In this document: piece by piece, positions 44,899 to 54,373 of the stretch
Position numbering within the stretch: position 1 is the first letter of the stretch
Layout: every line of letters starts with the position of its first letter
NCBI GenBank assembly: GCA_003284565.1
Contig: QBXO01000006.1
Location: 1 to 64,000 of the forward strand
Length of the DNA stretch: 64,000 nucleotides
DNA from: SAR116 cluster bacterium AG-321-K23
GTDB taxonomy: Bacteria; Pseudomonadota; Alphaproteobacteria; Puniceispirillales; Marisalimonadaceae
Direction of reading: 5' to 3'
The notes under the pieces: model-generated
What the model saw: the letters and a program-made list of their open reading frames with translations, nothing else
Databases searched by the model: none
Told to the model about the DNA's origin: nothing
Made by a program: the position numbers and the translations under genes

Positions 44899-46191
44899 TA
44901 AGATATACTTACATATTTCCAATAATTTTAAATCTTCACCCCAATTTGCAATAAATTGAATGCCAATTGGTAAATCATCTCTTCCCTTTAAAAAAGGAAG
45001 ACTTATTGCTGGAACTCCCATCATAGTCCAGTATCCATTGAATATTGCATTTCCTGTATTCATCAGATCGCGAGGTGCCTGACCAGTAGATGCAGGGGTT
45101 ATGATTGCGTCATATCTTAGAAATAATTTACCTAAAACTTGTTCCATTTTTTTTGCTTTTTCTATGGCCATAATATAATCACTAGCAGAAACTGGTATTC
45201 CAGCCTCTATTCTTTTTACAGTAAATGGATGAAGTTTAGATTTATCAGATTTGTAATAACTATATAAAGATTTTGCAATTGATCCATTCATTATAATTTC
45301 GTGTGATTTAGCTGCATCGTCAAAATCTTTTCCAAGATTTAGCTCCTCTATATCAAGCGAGGCGTTTCTTACAAACTCTTCAATTCCATGTTGCATATCT
45401 TCATCACCAAAATCCCAAACAGGTCCTTTGACAAATCCAAATTTTATTGAATTTTTTAAATTGACAGTTTTTTTATACTTATAATTTTGGATCATATCTA
45501 AATCATCACTATCATATGATAAAATAACAGAAGCAACCAAGTCTATGTCTTCTACAAAATTTGCATAAATGCCAGGGTGGTCCAATCTTTGAGAAATTGG
45601 TGACATACCAGATCTTGATATTGTTCCAAATGTTGGTTTAAAACCCAATATACCTGTAAATGACGCGGGCCTTAAAACGGAGCCTCCTGTTTGTGATCCA
45701 ATTGCTAAAGGAACCATATTGTCTGATACAGCTGCTGCAGAACCAGAAGATGAGCCACCTGGAGTGCATTCTAAATCTCTTGGATTTTTAGTTTTACCTG
45801 GTCCCGATAAAGCAAATTCAGTTGTAACACATTTACCCATAATAACTGCGCCTTCATCTCGAAGTAATTTTACTAAATGAGAATCATTTGAGGGTTGTCT
45901 ATTTTTACATAACAAAGAACCATTCGCTGTAGGCATATCTTTCGTATCAATAATGTCTTTAATACCAATTGGAAGACCATTCAAATTACCTGCGCTTTTA
46001 TCTTTCCATCTTTTATCAGCTTCTCTTGCTTGCTCTAATGCAAGTTCAGGATCTAAAAAAATCCAAGCGCCAACGTCATCCTCTCTAAGTTCTATTTTTT
46101 TTAAAAATGCTTTAACATAATTCTCGGAAGATAGAGATCCTTCCTCCATCATTCTTAATGCTTCACTAGCGCTAATTTTAATTAAGTCCAT
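44875..46191 (-). CDS. amidase signature family protein
   Basis: A 438-residue amidase with complete triad: Lys in GLPIGIKDIIDTKD (about K75), cis-Ser in PGGSSSGSAAAV and nucleophile in GSQTGGSVLRPASF. It differs from the first amidase of the window in sequence and length and resembles general aliphatic or aryl amidases. It follows ridA by 13 bases, so the pair may act on an amide or imine/enamine intermediate. The 3' end lies inside the TRAP 3 terminator hairpin. Confidence 0.9.
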   Translation of the reverse strand: MDLIKISASEALRMMEEGSLSSENYVKAFLKKIELREDDVGAWIFLDPELALEQAREADKRWKDKSAGNLNGLPIGIKDIIDTKDMPTANGSLLCKNRQPSNDSHLVKLLRDEGAVIMGKCVTTEFALSGPGKTKNPRDLECTPGGSSSGSAAAVSDNMVPLAIGSQTGGSVLRPASFTGILGFKPTFGTISRSGMSPISQRLDHPGIYANFVEDIDLVASVILSYDSDDLDMIQNYKYKKTVNLKNSIKFGFVKGPVWDFGDEDMQHGIEEFVRNASLDIEELNLGKDFDDAAKSHEIIMNGSIAKSLYSYYKSDKSKLHPFTVKRIEAGIPVSASDYIMAIEKAKKMEQVLGKLFLRYDAIITPASTGQAPRDLMNTGNAIFNGYWTMMGVPAISLPFLKGRDDLPIGIQFIANWGEDLKLLEICKYILQKEKLAD

Positions 46192-46204
46192 CTAAATATT
46201 CTCA

Positions 46205-46588
46205 TTATAATTTTGTAGTAATTGCTTCAGCTTCAATTTCAACTTTCATTCTTGGGTCCACAAGAGCAGACACTTCCAATAAAGTAGATGCTGGTTTATG
46301 TTCTCCAAAATACTCAATTCTTTTTGGATTAATTATAGATCTATCTTTAATATCAGTTAAAAAAACTCTTACTTTAACCACATCATTTGACGAGCTTCCA
46401 GCTGCGATAAGACAAGTATTTAGATCTTTCATAGCAATATTAAACTGATCCTTTGTAGTCTCTGGTATAGTACCATCAAAATTCATGCCGACTAATCCTG
46501 AAACCCATACAATACCATTTGCCTCACAAGCATGACAATAGTGACTTACTGGTTGAAGTATATCTGGAATTAATATTCTTTTAATCAT
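46205..46588 (-). CDS. RidA family reactive-intermediate deaminase
   Basis: A 127-residue trimeric RidA/YjgF protein that hydrolyses enamines or imines formed by PLP and flavin enzymes. The core has CHACEANGIVWVSGLVGMNF, DLNTCLIAAGSSSNDVVKVR (with the conserved Arg), and a late STLLEVSALVDPRMKVEIEA. An ATG at 46600 is possible, but the ATG at 46588 has GAGG in front. It is probably co-transcribed with the amidase. Archetypal RidA sits near isoleucine genes; this copy more likely belongs to an amide or amino acid catabolic unit. Confidence 0.9.
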   Translation of the reverse strand: MIKRILIPDILQPVSHYCHACEANGIVWVSGLVGMNFDGTIPETTKDQFNIAMKDLNTCLIAAGSSSNDVVKVRVFLTDIKDRSIINPKRIEYFGEHKPASTLLEVSALVDPRMKVEIEAEAITTKL

Positions 46589-46737
46589 TTTAATCCTCAT
46601 AAATATTAATTTATTCGAAGTATTATTATTCTACATTAGTATCTTATAAAATATACTTTAAAAATAGATTCATTTACTTTGCATGAATTTTGAAAATGAA
46701 TAACATAAAAATTATTATTTTTAATAAGAGGAATAGT

Positions 46738-47757
46738 ATGCCTACAATAGTTTACCTTGATACCTTACCTGCTCAAAATGGTTTAGATATTTTATATTCT
46801 CAATCTAAAGTAGAAATATTAAAGATTAACAGTTCTGATAATGAAGAAAAATGTTTGTCAATTCTTCAAAAGGCTGACGCTTATCAAGTAGGAGCAGCAA
46901 GAGATGAGGTCCCCAAATATTTGCAAGTAGATAAACAATTTTTAAATAAAGTACCTAACCTAGTTGTTGTTTCTTCATCTGGTGCTGGTTTCGACACTAT
47001 TGATGTAGATGCATGTACAGATGCAGGTGTTTTAGTCGTGAATCAAACAGGTGGAAATGCAGAAGGCGTTGCTGAGCACGCTGTAGCTATGATCTTAAAT
47101 CTATTTAAGAGAATTGGGGAAAGTGATCACGCTCTTAGAAGAGGTTGGAATGAACCTAGAGTAAGTCTTATTGGTAACGATCTGTTAAATAAAAAAGTTG
47201 GTATTATTGGTCTTGGAAACACAGGTGGTAGAGTTGCAGAAATATGTAAAGTTGCATTTAATTGTAATATTTTAGCCTATGACCCTTACGTAACCGATGA
47301 GACTTTTCATAAGAAAAAAGCAAACAAAACTGAATTGGATATTTTATTAGCAGAAAGTGATGTTGTCTCTGTGCATATACCATTAAATAAAGAAACAAAT
47401 AATATGATCAATAAAGAGTGGTTTAAAAAAATGAAAAAAGGTAGTTACTTTGTTACTACATCCAGAGGATCGATACATAATGAACATGATTTGTATAAAA
47501 TACTTAAAGAAAGACATCTAGCAGGTGCTGGTTTAGATGTATGGGAGTTTGAACCTCCGCCTTCAACCCATAATCTTCTCAAACTTGAAAACGTTATAGC
47601 CAGCCCACATACTGCTGGTATAACTAGAGACAGTCGTAATAAAATGTCAGAATATGTTGCAACACAACTTTTAGATATATTTGATGGAAAAGATCCAGCG
47701 AGACCAGTTAATCCTGAAGTTTTGGATATTTTTCGTGAAAAAATTAAAAAACTTTAA
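46738..47757 (+). CDS. D-isomer-specific 2-hydroxyacid dehydrogenase
   Basis: NAD-dependent dehydrogenase of 339 residues. The cofactor motif is VGIIGLGNTGGRVAEICK, and the catalytic residues are in SRGSIHNEHDLY (Arg), LDVWEFEPPP (Glu) and SPHTAGITRDSR (His). It resembles phosphoglycerate dehydrogenase-like or glyoxylate/hydroxypyruvate reductase enzymes but lacks the ACT domain of SerA. An ATG at 46690 would add 16 residues; the ATG at 46738 has AGAGG in front and begins at the domain. It precedes an SDR gene by 29 bases. Confidence 0.9.
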   Translation: MPTIVYLDTLPAQNGLDILYSQSKVEILKINSSDNEEKCLSILQKADAYQVGAARDEVPKYLQVDKQFLNKVPNLVVVSSSGAGFDTIDVDACTDAGVLVVNQTGGNAEGVAEHAVAMILNLFKRIGESDHALRRGWNEPRVSLIGNDLLNKKVGIIGLGNTGGRVAEICKVAFNCNILAYDPYVTDETFHKKKANKTELDILLAESDVVSVHIPLNKETNNMINKEWFKKMKKGSYFVTTSRGSIHNEHDLYKILKERHLAGAGLDVWEFEPPPSTHNLLKLENVIASPHTAGITRDSRNKMSEYVATQLLDIFDGKDPARPVNPEVLDIFREKIKKL

Positions 47758-47786
47758 AGCTGATATTAAATATAAAGGAAACGCAA

Positions 47787-48521
47787 ATGAAAAATATTTT
47801 AATTACAGGAGCTAGCCAAGGGATAGGAAAAGCGACAGCCATTGAAGCTGCTAAAGCAAAAATGTTTGTAGGTATAAATTACAATCAAAATCTTATTGCA
47901 GCTGAGGAATGCCTTAATTTAGTTAAAGAAGCTGGCGGTGACGGAATGATATTACAATGTGACGTAGCTCAAAAAAAATCAGTAACTAAAATGTTTGAGA
48001 GTTTTATTAAAAAGGTTGAAATAATTGACTGTGTTTTTAACAATGCTGGAATAACAGGGCCAATATCACCAATTCAAAATCTAAGTGAGAAAGATTTAAA
48101 ATTATTAATAGATACAAATATATCTGGTGCATTTTTTGTTGCTCAAGAATCAGCAAGAATTATGATTAAACAAAAATTTGGTACTATCGTAAACATGTCT
48201 TCAATAGCAGCTGATATTGGGGGTGGTGGTGAATTTGTTCACTATGCAATGTCAAAAGGTGCAATACATTCGCTTACTTACGGTATGGCAAAAGAATTAG
48301 GAAAATTTGGGATAAGAGTGAACGCTGTAGCACCAGGGTTAATTGATACTGAAATTCATGCAAAAGCAGGAGATGCCTCTAGAGTAGATAGATTGATGCC
48401 ATCAGTTCCACTTGGAAGAATAGGTGAAGCTGAGGAAGTTGGTAAAACAGTAATGTGGCTACTTAATGATGGTTCAAGTTATATTTCTGGTTCAGTAGTG
48501 CCAGTTTCTGGTGGACGTTGA
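47787..48521 (+). CDS. SDR family oxidoreductase (3-oxoacyl-ACP/glucose dehydrogenase-like)
   Basis: Classical SDR of 244 residues: ITGASQGIGKATAIEAAK, NNAGITGP, catalytic Ser in VNMSSIAADI, YAMSKGAIHSL with Tyr and Lys, and VNAVAPGLIDTEI. In contrast to the other SDR of the window, all catalytic residues are present. AAGGAAA lies before the ATG. It likely works with the preceding hydroxyacid dehydrogenase in oxidation of a hydroxy acid or sugar acid, but the substrate cannot be named. Confidence 0.9.
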   Translation: MKNILITGASQGIGKATAIEAAKAKMFVGINYNQNLIAAEECLNLVKEAGGDGMILQCDVAQKKSVTKMFESFIKKVEIIDCVFNNAGITGPISPIQNLSEKDLKLLIDTNISGAFFVAQESARIMIKQKFGTIVNMSSIAADIGGGGEFVHYAMSKGAIHSLTYGMAKELGKFGIRVNAVAPGLIDTEIHAKAGDASRVDRLMPSVPLGRIGEAEEVGKTVMWLLNDGSSYISGSVVPVSGGR

Positions 48522-48523
48522 AA

Positions 48524-49429
48524 TTAGAGATTCATGTTATTATTCAAATTACTTCTATTTTTTGCCTGTCTTATGCCGATATATGTAGAAGCTCCCAAAA
48601 TTAATGCTGATCCAAGCCAAAGTCCAATATGAGGGATTTCATTAAAAAAAATGAAACCTAAAGAGACAGACCAAATTAATCTTAAATAATCTAAAGGAAG
48701 AAGGGCACTTATGTCAGCTTTTTTGAGTGCTAAATTTAAAAACCAGTGAACTAATGTTCCTGCTATTGCTATAAACAGAAACATCAAAAGTTGTTCTAAA
48801 GTTGGCCATTCCCAGACTTGTATAGCAAGAATAAAAGTTGCGGGTATAAGGCCTGCTGCTTGCCAGAAAGTTATGCTAACAGTAGTATCAGTTTCGGTTA
48901 ATTTTTTAGCCATCAACATTGAAGAAGACCACATCAATGAGGCGCATAAAATCAGTAGTGGACCAAATCCTAATTCTACATCTGGTCTAAGGACAATTAC
49001 AGCTCCTATAAAACCTACAAACATTGCAATCCATTGTCTTAAGCCAACGACTTCTTTAAGAAAAAAAATTGCTAAAATTGTTGCAAATATAGGAACAGTA
49101 AACATAAGTGCAGTAGCTTTTGCTAATTCAGTTATACTTAAGCCGAAAAACATGCATAACATGGCAATACTCCCTACTATTGCTCTACATGATTGAAGTT
49201 TAATATTTTTAGACTTAAATGATTCCGTTCCATTTTTTAAGAATACTGGAAAAAATATTAGTAATACAAATATAGTTCTAAAAAATGCTACTTCAAAAGG
49301 ATGAGTTTCATCTGTAGCAAATCTTATTAAACAATGCATAGTAGTTGCAAACATACCCGACAAAACCATAAACAAAACGGCTAATAATGCAGGGGGCAAA
49401 AACTCTTTTTGAACTTTTTCTTGATTCAT
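48524..49429 (-). CDS. EamA/DMT superfamily transporter
   Basis: A 301-residue membrane protein with about ten helices and two EamA repeats (GMFATTMHCLIRFATDETHP, SITELAKATALMFTVPIF, then LMWSSSMLMAKKLTETDT, PLDYLRLIWSVSLGFIFFNE). Members export amino acids, purines or other metabolites. It converges on the SDR gene with a 2-base gap and is divergent from the haloacid dehalogenase. Substrate unknown. Confidence 0.9.
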   Translation of the reverse strand: MNQEKVQKEFLPPALLAVLFMVLSGMFATTMHCLIRFATDETHPFEVAFFRTIFVLLIFFPVFLKNGTESFKSKNIKLQSCRAIVGSIAMLCMFFGLSITELAKATALMFTVPIFATILAIFFLKEVVGLRQWIAMFVGFIGAVIVLRPDVELGFGPLLILCASLMWSSSMLMAKKLTETDTTVSITFWQAAGLIPATFILAIQVWEWPTLEQLLMFLFIAIAGTLVHWFLNLALKKADISALLPLDYLRLIWSVSLGFIFFNEIPHIGLWLGSALILGASTYIGIRQAKNRSNLNNNMNL

Positions 49430-49550
49430 AATTCTTTGTTAAAGTTGAATGTTAATTCAATCGGGAGTACTTTCTTTTTATATTTTTGATAATAAGTATA
49501 TTAAAAAAATTGATTGATAATACTTAACATATTAATTGATTGGAGGCAAA

Positions 49551-50276
49551 ATGTTAAAAGTCAAAGCACTTTTGTTTGATGTATTTGGAACAGTTGTAGA
49601 CTGGCGGACAGGCATAGCTAGAGAAGTAGAAAATTTAGCAAATAATAATGGAATTTCTTTAAACCCTTTTGATTTTGCAGATGCATGGAGAGCAGAATAT
49701 CAACCATCTATGGATGAGATTAGAAAAGGTAATCGACCCTTTACAATTCTTGATATTTTACATAAGGAAAATTTAAAAAAAATTTCACCAAAATTTAATT
49801 TAAGTAATCTTTCTGAAGAAGATTTAAACAAATTAGTAACAGCATGGCATAGGCTTCCTGGTTGGCCAGATAGCACTGAAGGTATAAATGCTCTAAAGAA
49901 AAAATATATATTAGCCACACAATCTAACGGAAATATAGCTTTGATTGTGAACATGGCTAAATTTTCAAATTTAAATTGGGATGTTGTTTTAGGAGCAGAA
50001 GTAATTGGTCACTATAAACCCGAACCAAATGCTTATTTAAAAGCTTGTAGTGCACTCAATTTAAAAACAGAAGAATGTTTGATGGTTGCAGCGCACGATG
50101 ATGATTTGAAAGCTGCAAGTCTTCAAGGAATGAAAACTGCGTATGTGCACAGACCATTTGAGTATGGCAAAGATAAGTTGTTTGATATTGCTGAAGTAAA
50201 TGATTATAAAGGTAATAGAAAATGGGACATCATTTCAAAAGATTTAAACCACTTAGCAAAAAAATTAGGCTGCTAA
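49551..50276 (+). CDS. haloacid dehalogenase type II-like hydrolase
   Basis: HAD-superfamily hydrolase of 241 residues. Nucleophile Asp is in LLFDVFGTVVDWRTG, followed by TQSNGN (motif 2), HYKPEPNAYLKAC (motif 3 Lys) and AAHDDDLKAASLQGM (motif 4). The DVFGTVVDWR pattern is that of L-2-haloacid dehalogenases. The ATG at 49551 with GGAGG before it is preferred to the TTG at 49536. Real halide release is plausible for marine bacteria but not shown; a phosphatase role is the alternative. Confidence 0.88.
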   Translation: MLKVKALLFDVFGTVVDWRTGIAREVENLANNNGISLNPFDFADAWRAEYQPSMDEIRKGNRPFTILDILHKENLKKISPKFNLSNLSEEDLNKLVTAWHRLPGWPDSTEGINALKKKYILATQSNGNIALIVNMAKFSNLNWDVVLGAEVIGHYKPEPNAYLKACSALNLKTEECLMVAAHDDDLKAASLQGMKTAYVHRPFEYGKDKLFDIAEVNDYKGNRKWDIISKDLNHLAKKLGC

Positions 50277-50311
50277 TTGAAATTAAAATAATAGAAAGAT
50301 TCAAATAAATC

Positions 50312-51079
50312 ATGTCTTCAACCAAACCAGTAATTGGTATATCAACTAATGAAATTATAAATTTTGGTGGTAGGCAGATCTCTCATTCAACAGGTTTAAG
50401 ATATGTTAATGCTGTATCTAAGTTTAGTAACGCAATACCAATTTTAATACCTTCTAACATAAAAGGTAAAGACCTAGATCAGTTACTTAATAAAATTGAT
50501 GGTTTAGTTTTAACAGGCGGAAGAGCAAATATTGAGCCTCATCATTTTGGAGGTGATCCATTCCCACCAGATGAGCCTATTGACGTTGGAAGAGATGAGA
50601 TTGTTTTAGAAATGATTCCAAAATGTGTCACCCTAGGTATTCCAATTTTTGGTATTTGTAGAGGTATTCAAGAAATGAATGTAGCCTATGGTGGTACATT
50701 GCATTATCGTGTACACCACTTAGCTAACAAAAATGATCATAGGATGCCAAGAGGGGATGATGTAACAATAGAACAAATTTTTAAATTAAAACATAGAATT
50801 GATTTTGTAAAAAATGGATACTTCTCAAAGCTACTTAATAATGGTTCTTGCTTAGTTAATTCACTACATGGACAGGCCATTAATACTATTGCTAATGAAT
50901 TGAAAATTGAAGCTTTTTCAGACGATGGTATCATTGAAGCTGTTAGCATACCTAATCATCCATCATTTGCTGTAGGTGTTCAATGGCATGCTGAGTATGA
51001 ACCCGAAAAGAATGAATTAAATAAATGTTTGTTTGCTGAATTTGGATCAGCATGCTCACTTTATTCTAATAAAAAGTAG
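50312..51079 (+). CDS. class I glutamine amidotransferase-like hydrolase (peptidase C26, PuuD-like)
   Basis: A 255-residue gamma-glutamyl hydrolase type protein. The catalytic Cys is in IFGICRGIQEMNVAYGG, and the His-x-Glu in VQWHAEYEP; LTGGRANIEPHHF and VNSLHGQAIN are also typical of PuuD and GATase1_2111-type proteins. PuuD frees GABA from gamma-glutamyl-GABA in putrescine use; no other puu gene is here. It follows the dehalogenase on the same strand and converges with the GST gene. Confidence 0.88.
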   Translation: MSSTKPVIGISTNEIINFGGRQISHSTGLRYVNAVSKFSNAIPILIPSNIKGKDLDQLLNKIDGLVLTGGRANIEPHHFGGDPFPPDEPIDVGRDEIVLEMIPKCVTLGIPIFGICRGIQEMNVAYGGTLHYRVHHLANKNDHRMPRGDDVTIEQIFKLKHRIDFVKNGYFSKLLNNGSCLVNSLHGQAINTIANELKIEAFSDDGIIEAVSIPNHPSFAVGVQWHAEYEPEKNELNKCLFAEFGSACSLYSNKK

Positions 51080-51089
51080 CATCAGTAAG

Positions 51090-52022
51090 CTAAAATGGCT
51101 TCTCAGGACCAAGCGGTATAATTCTGTTTGGATTAATGCTCTCGTGAGAAAAATAGTAATGTCTTTTTATATGATCAAAATCTGTTGTTGAATGTATTGC
51201 AGGAATATTAAATAATTTTTTTACATAATGACTTATATTTTTAAATTCGGAAATTTTTTTCAAGTTGCACTTGAAATGAACATGATAAACACTGTCAAAT
51301 CTTAACAAAGTAGGTATTAATCTGATATCTGCTTCGGTTAGTTGGTTGCCAACTAAATATTCTTTACCCTTTAGAATTTCATCAATCATTTCTAATGACG
51401 AAAATAGTTTTTTTACTGCATCCTCATACGCGCTTTGAGTTTTAGAAAAACCAGATTTATAAACACCATTGTTAATATTTTCGTAAGTAATTTTATTTAT
51501 CCTGTCTATTTCAGGTCTTAAGTTTGATGGATAATAATCATCAAAATTTTTTGTAATTTTATTGAATGCACTATTCATTATCCTAATTATTTCAGCAGAC
51601 TCATTATTTACAATAGTGTTGGTTTTTTTATCCCATAATACAGGTACTGTAGCTTTTGAAGATACTTTTTTATCTGAAAGTTGATAAATTTCGTGAATAT
51701 AGCTTTTTAAATGAAGACTGTCTCCGGTGGTTTTTGGGAAGTTATTTGAAAAAGACCACCCATTTTCAAGCATGTCTGGATGAACATAATCAACAGAGAT
51801 ATGGTTCTCAAGTTTTTTTAAATGTCTAAATATTAATGTCCTATGAGCCCATGGACACGCATAACTAACGTACAAATGATATCTATTTTTTTCAGGCTTA
51901 TAGACTTTATCATTATCGCTTATTTCATTTCTAAAAACACTATCAACTCTTTTAAAACTTCCATCTTTTTGATTGTTTGAAACTGAGCCTTTTTTCCAAA
52001 CACCATTGATCAACTGTCCCAT
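51090..52022 (-). CDS. glutathionyl-hydroquinone reductase (Xi-class GST)
   Basis: A 310-residue enzyme that reduces glutathionyl-hydroquinones. The N-terminal thioredoxin fold carries SYACPWAHRTLIFRHLKKL with the catalytic Cys, and the C-terminal helical domain EADIRLIPTLLRFDSVYHVH, matching the YqjG/PcpF group, with the usual GWSFS and ATVPVLWDKKTNTIVNNESA. These enzymes often belong with quinone and phenol metabolism, so it might serve the ring-cleavage genes 15 kb away, but it stands alone. Confidence 0.93.
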   Translation of the reverse strand: MGQLINGVWKKGSVSNNQKDGSFKRVDSVFRNEISDNDKVYKPEKNRYHLYVSYACPWAHRTLIFRHLKKLENHISVDYVHPDMLENGWSFSNNFPKTTGDSLHLKSYIHEIYQLSDKKVSSKATVPVLWDKKTNTIVNNESAEIIRIMNSAFNKITKNFDDYYPSNLRPEIDRINKITYENINNGVYKSGFSKTQSAYEDAVKKLFSSLEMIDEILKGKEYLVGNQLTEADIRLIPTLLRFDSVYHVHFKCNLKKISEFKNISHYVKKLFNIPAIHSTTDFDHIKRHYYFSHESINPNRIIPLGPEKPF

Positions 52023-52095
52023 TAATTTATCCCAAAAATTAAATTTAGTGACAAACTATCATGATTTTCTAAATATAAATAAATAATTTAAGTTA

Positions 52096-52124
52096 TTCAC
52101 TAGTTGAATTATAAATAATATAAA
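52096..52124 (+). promoter_or_regulatory. predicted promoter of the hydroxyacyl-CoA dehydrogenase-like gene
   Basis: TTCACT (4/6 of TTGACA) is followed by 17 bases and TATAAA (5/6 of TATAAT). Transcription would begin near 52131, about 26 bases before the ATG at 52157, which has AAAGGAA in front. It lies in the divergent gap with the GST gene. Confidence 0.45.
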
Positions 52125-52156
52125 AATTAATAAAAAATAATTTTAAAGGAATTTTC

Positions 52157-53089
52157 ATGAAAAATATTGGCATAATTGGTGGTGGATTAATTGGAGCAAG
52201 TTGGTCCGCAATATTTTCCAAAAGTGGTTTTAATGTTTTTGTTTATGACCCATATCCTGAAGTTTTTAATGGTTATGAAGAAAAAGTGACTTTATTTCTA
52301 GAAGAATTGAAAGCAATAGATGACAAAGTTGATGTTGAAAGGTGTTTAACTAAAATTTCGCAAAATATATCTCTTGAAGAATTGTGTTCTAAAGTTGAAT
52401 ATATTCAAGAAAGTGCGCCTGAAATTTTATCTATTAAGCAAGAATTATTTGCACGATTGGACAATTTATCGCCTCAAAATGTTGTTATAGGCTCATCTTC
52501 TTCTGCCATCCCTATTTCAAAAATTTCCCAAAATCTTAAAGGTCAACATAGATGCTTGATAGCACACCCTGCAAACCCACCACATCTTATACCATGTGTG
52601 GAGATCTGCCCAGGAGAGAATACATCTATAAAAGCGATTGAAAAAGCTAAAGAAATTTTTAAACTTTCGGGTTCGTCAATTGTTACAGTTAAAAAAGAAA
52701 TTGATGGCTTTGTACTTAATAGATTACAAGGGGCCCTTTTAAATGAAGCGATGAGATTGTATTCAGAAGGATATGCTAGTTCAGAAGATATAGACGCAAC
52801 CATAAAAGATGGGTTAGGTCTGAGGTGGGCATTTATGGGGCCTTTTGAAACAATTGATCTAAATGCACCAGGTGGAATAAAAGATTACATGGCTAGATAT
52901 GGAGCTATATTTATAGAAATGGCAAAAACCCAAACTAAAATCCCAGATTGGTCAGAAGATGCAGGCAATAAACTTGAGTTAGAAAGACGTAAAGTGCTTA
53001 GTAAAGACGATTTAGAAAAAAGAGCTAAAAAAAGGAATTTCTTGTTGAAACAACTTAGGAGATTAAAAATTGAAAGTGATGAATCATAG
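52157..53089 (+). CDS. 3-hydroxyacyl-CoA dehydrogenase family (carnitine/gulonate dehydrogenase-like)
   Basis: NAD-dependent dehydrogenase of 310 residues with NIGIIGGGLIGASWSAIFSK, catalytic HPANPPHLIPCVEI (His and Asn region) and GLGLRWAFMGPFETIDLNAP. The last motif is that of lambda-crystallin / L-gulonate 3-dehydrogenase and L-carnitine dehydrogenase, rather than fatty acid FadB. It precedes a CaiB-like CoA-transferase by 18 bases, so a route for a hydroxy acid or carnitine-like compound is plausible. The last 30 residues are basic and probably disordered. Confidence 0.88.
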   Translation: MKNIGIIGGGLIGASWSAIFSKSGFNVFVYDPYPEVFNGYEEKVTLFLEELKAIDDKVDVERCLTKISQNISLEELCSKVEYIQESAPEILSIKQELFARLDNLSPQNVVIGSSSSAIPISKISQNLKGQHRCLIAHPANPPHLIPCVEICPGENTSIKAIEKAKEIFKLSGSSIVTVKKEIDGFVLNRLQGALLNEAMRLYSEGYASSEDIDATIKDGLGLRWAFMGPFETIDLNAPGGIKDYMARYGAIFIEMAKTQTKIPDWSEDAGNKLELERRKVLSKDDLEKRAKKRNFLLKQLRRLKIESDES

Positions 53090-53107
53090 AAATAAGGAAT
53101 TTTAAAT

Positions 53108-54292
53108 TTGCTACCATTAGAAAATATTAAAATTTTGGATCTCTCGCGTTTGGCAGCAGGTAACATGGTAAGCCATATGTTTGCTGATTTTGGAGCAGAT
53201 GTAGTCAAGGTAGAAAAACCTGGAAAGGGTGACGACCTCAGAAATTGGAAAATAAATGGTGTCTCTCACTGGTGGGCAGTTTATTCAAGAAACAAAAGAA
53301 GTATTTCTATAGATCTAAAAAAAAATGAAGGGTTAGATCTTTTAAAGGAGTTGGTGAAAAAGGCTGATGTTTTTATTGAAAATTTTGTTCCAGGCACACT
53401 AGAAAAATGGGGAATTGCTCCAGAAAAGTTAAATAAGTTAAACAAGAATTTAATTATTTTAAGAATTTCAGGTTGGGGGCAAACTGGGATTTTTAAAAAT
53501 GCTCCAGGTTTTGGCTCACTTGTAGAAGGTATGAGTGGATTTGCGGCAATGACTGGAGAAGAAAAACAAGCTCCTCTTTTACCTCCTCTAGCTTTGGCTG
53601 ACATGGTTGCTGGATTAACAGGGTTTGGCGCAATTTTGATGGCTATTTTGGCTTCTAAAAAAAATAATACTGGGGGTCAAGTAATTGACCTCTCTCTTTT
53701 TGAGCCTTTTTTTTCAATTTTGGGGCCATGGGCAGCAAGTTATAAAATTTCAGGTAAAATACCAGCAAGAATAGGAAATAGAAGTAATGTTGCAGCACCA
53801 AGAGGCATATATAAAACAAAAGATAATAAATATGTTTCTCTATCCGCTTCAATGCAATCAATGTGGGAAAAACTTGCCCAAACAATAGGTTCAAGCGAGT
53901 TAATAAAAGACACAAGGTTTTTGACTAATAGTGATAGACTAAATAATCAAGATGATTTGGATAAACCTATTTCAATATTTATTAAAAAATATAATAGAGA
54001 AGAAGTCTTGAATATCTTCTCAAAAGAAGGAATTACAGTTGGACCTGTTCTTGATATATCAGAAATTATACAGCATCCATACATACATGACAGAGAAATT
54101 CTCATTGAGCACTTTAATAAAGAATATGGCAATGTTTTAATGCATCAAGCTTTTCCAAGGTTAAGTAAGACGCCGGGAAAGATAAGAAATTCTGCACCTT
54201 CTTTAGGATATGATACTGATGTAGTTCTTAAGGAGATTGGAATATCAAAAAAACAGATACAAATGCTAAGGAAAAATAAAATTATAAGTTAA
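53108..54292 (+). CDS. CaiB/BaiF (family III) CoA-transferase
   Basis: CoA-transferase of 394 residues. It has the family opening ILDLSRLAAGNMVSHMFADF followed by GADVVKVEKPGKGDD and the nucleophilic Asp in PPLALADMVAGLTGFGAIL. The TTG start at 53108 follows AAGGAATTTT; no better ATG lies before the domain. Substrates range from carnitine and formyl-CoA to mesaconyl-CoA, so the acid is not known. It is coupled to the dehydrogenase before it and followed by a separate promoter for the amidohydrolase. Confidence 0.92.
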   Translation: MLPLENIKILDLSRLAAGNMVSHMFADFGADVVKVEKPGKGDDLRNWKINGVSHWWAVYSRNKRSISIDLKKNEGLDLLKELVKKADVFIENFVPGTLEKWGIAPEKLNKLNKNLIILRISGWGQTGIFKNAPGFGSLVEGMSGFAAMTGEEKQAPLLPPLALADMVAGLTGFGAILMAILASKKNNTGGQVIDLSLFEPFFSILGPWAASYKISGKIPARIGNRSNVAAPRGIYKTKDNKYVSLSASMQSMWEKLAQTIGSSELIKDTRFLTNSDRLNNQDDLDKPISIFIKKYNREEVLNIFSKEGITVGPVLDISEIIQHPYIHDREILIEHFNKEYGNVLMHQAFPRLSKTPGKIRNSAPSLGYDTDVVLKEIGISKKQIQMLRKNKIIS

Positions 54293-54320
54293 TTATAAAT
54301 TATTAAAACAAAATGACTTA

Positions 54321-54349
54321 TTGACATCAAATAATTTAAATAACAAAAT
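54321..54349 (+). promoter_or_regulatory. predicted promoter of the D-aminoacylase-like gene
   Basis: Perfect TTGACA, 17-base spacer, then CAAAAT (4/6). The predicted start lies near 54356 with a leader of about 18 bases, and GGGGG nine bases before the ATG as ribosome site. It separates this gene from the CoA-transferase upstream. Confidence 0.5.
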
Positions 54350-54373
54350 ATTCCAATTTGGGGGTAATTATTT

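Noticed and set aside
49493-49526. Inverted repeat TAAGTAT...ATACTTA upstream of the dehalogenase gene
   Set aside because: Seven-base AT-rich arms 20 bases apart are expected by chance in this base composition; no regulator gene lies next to it.
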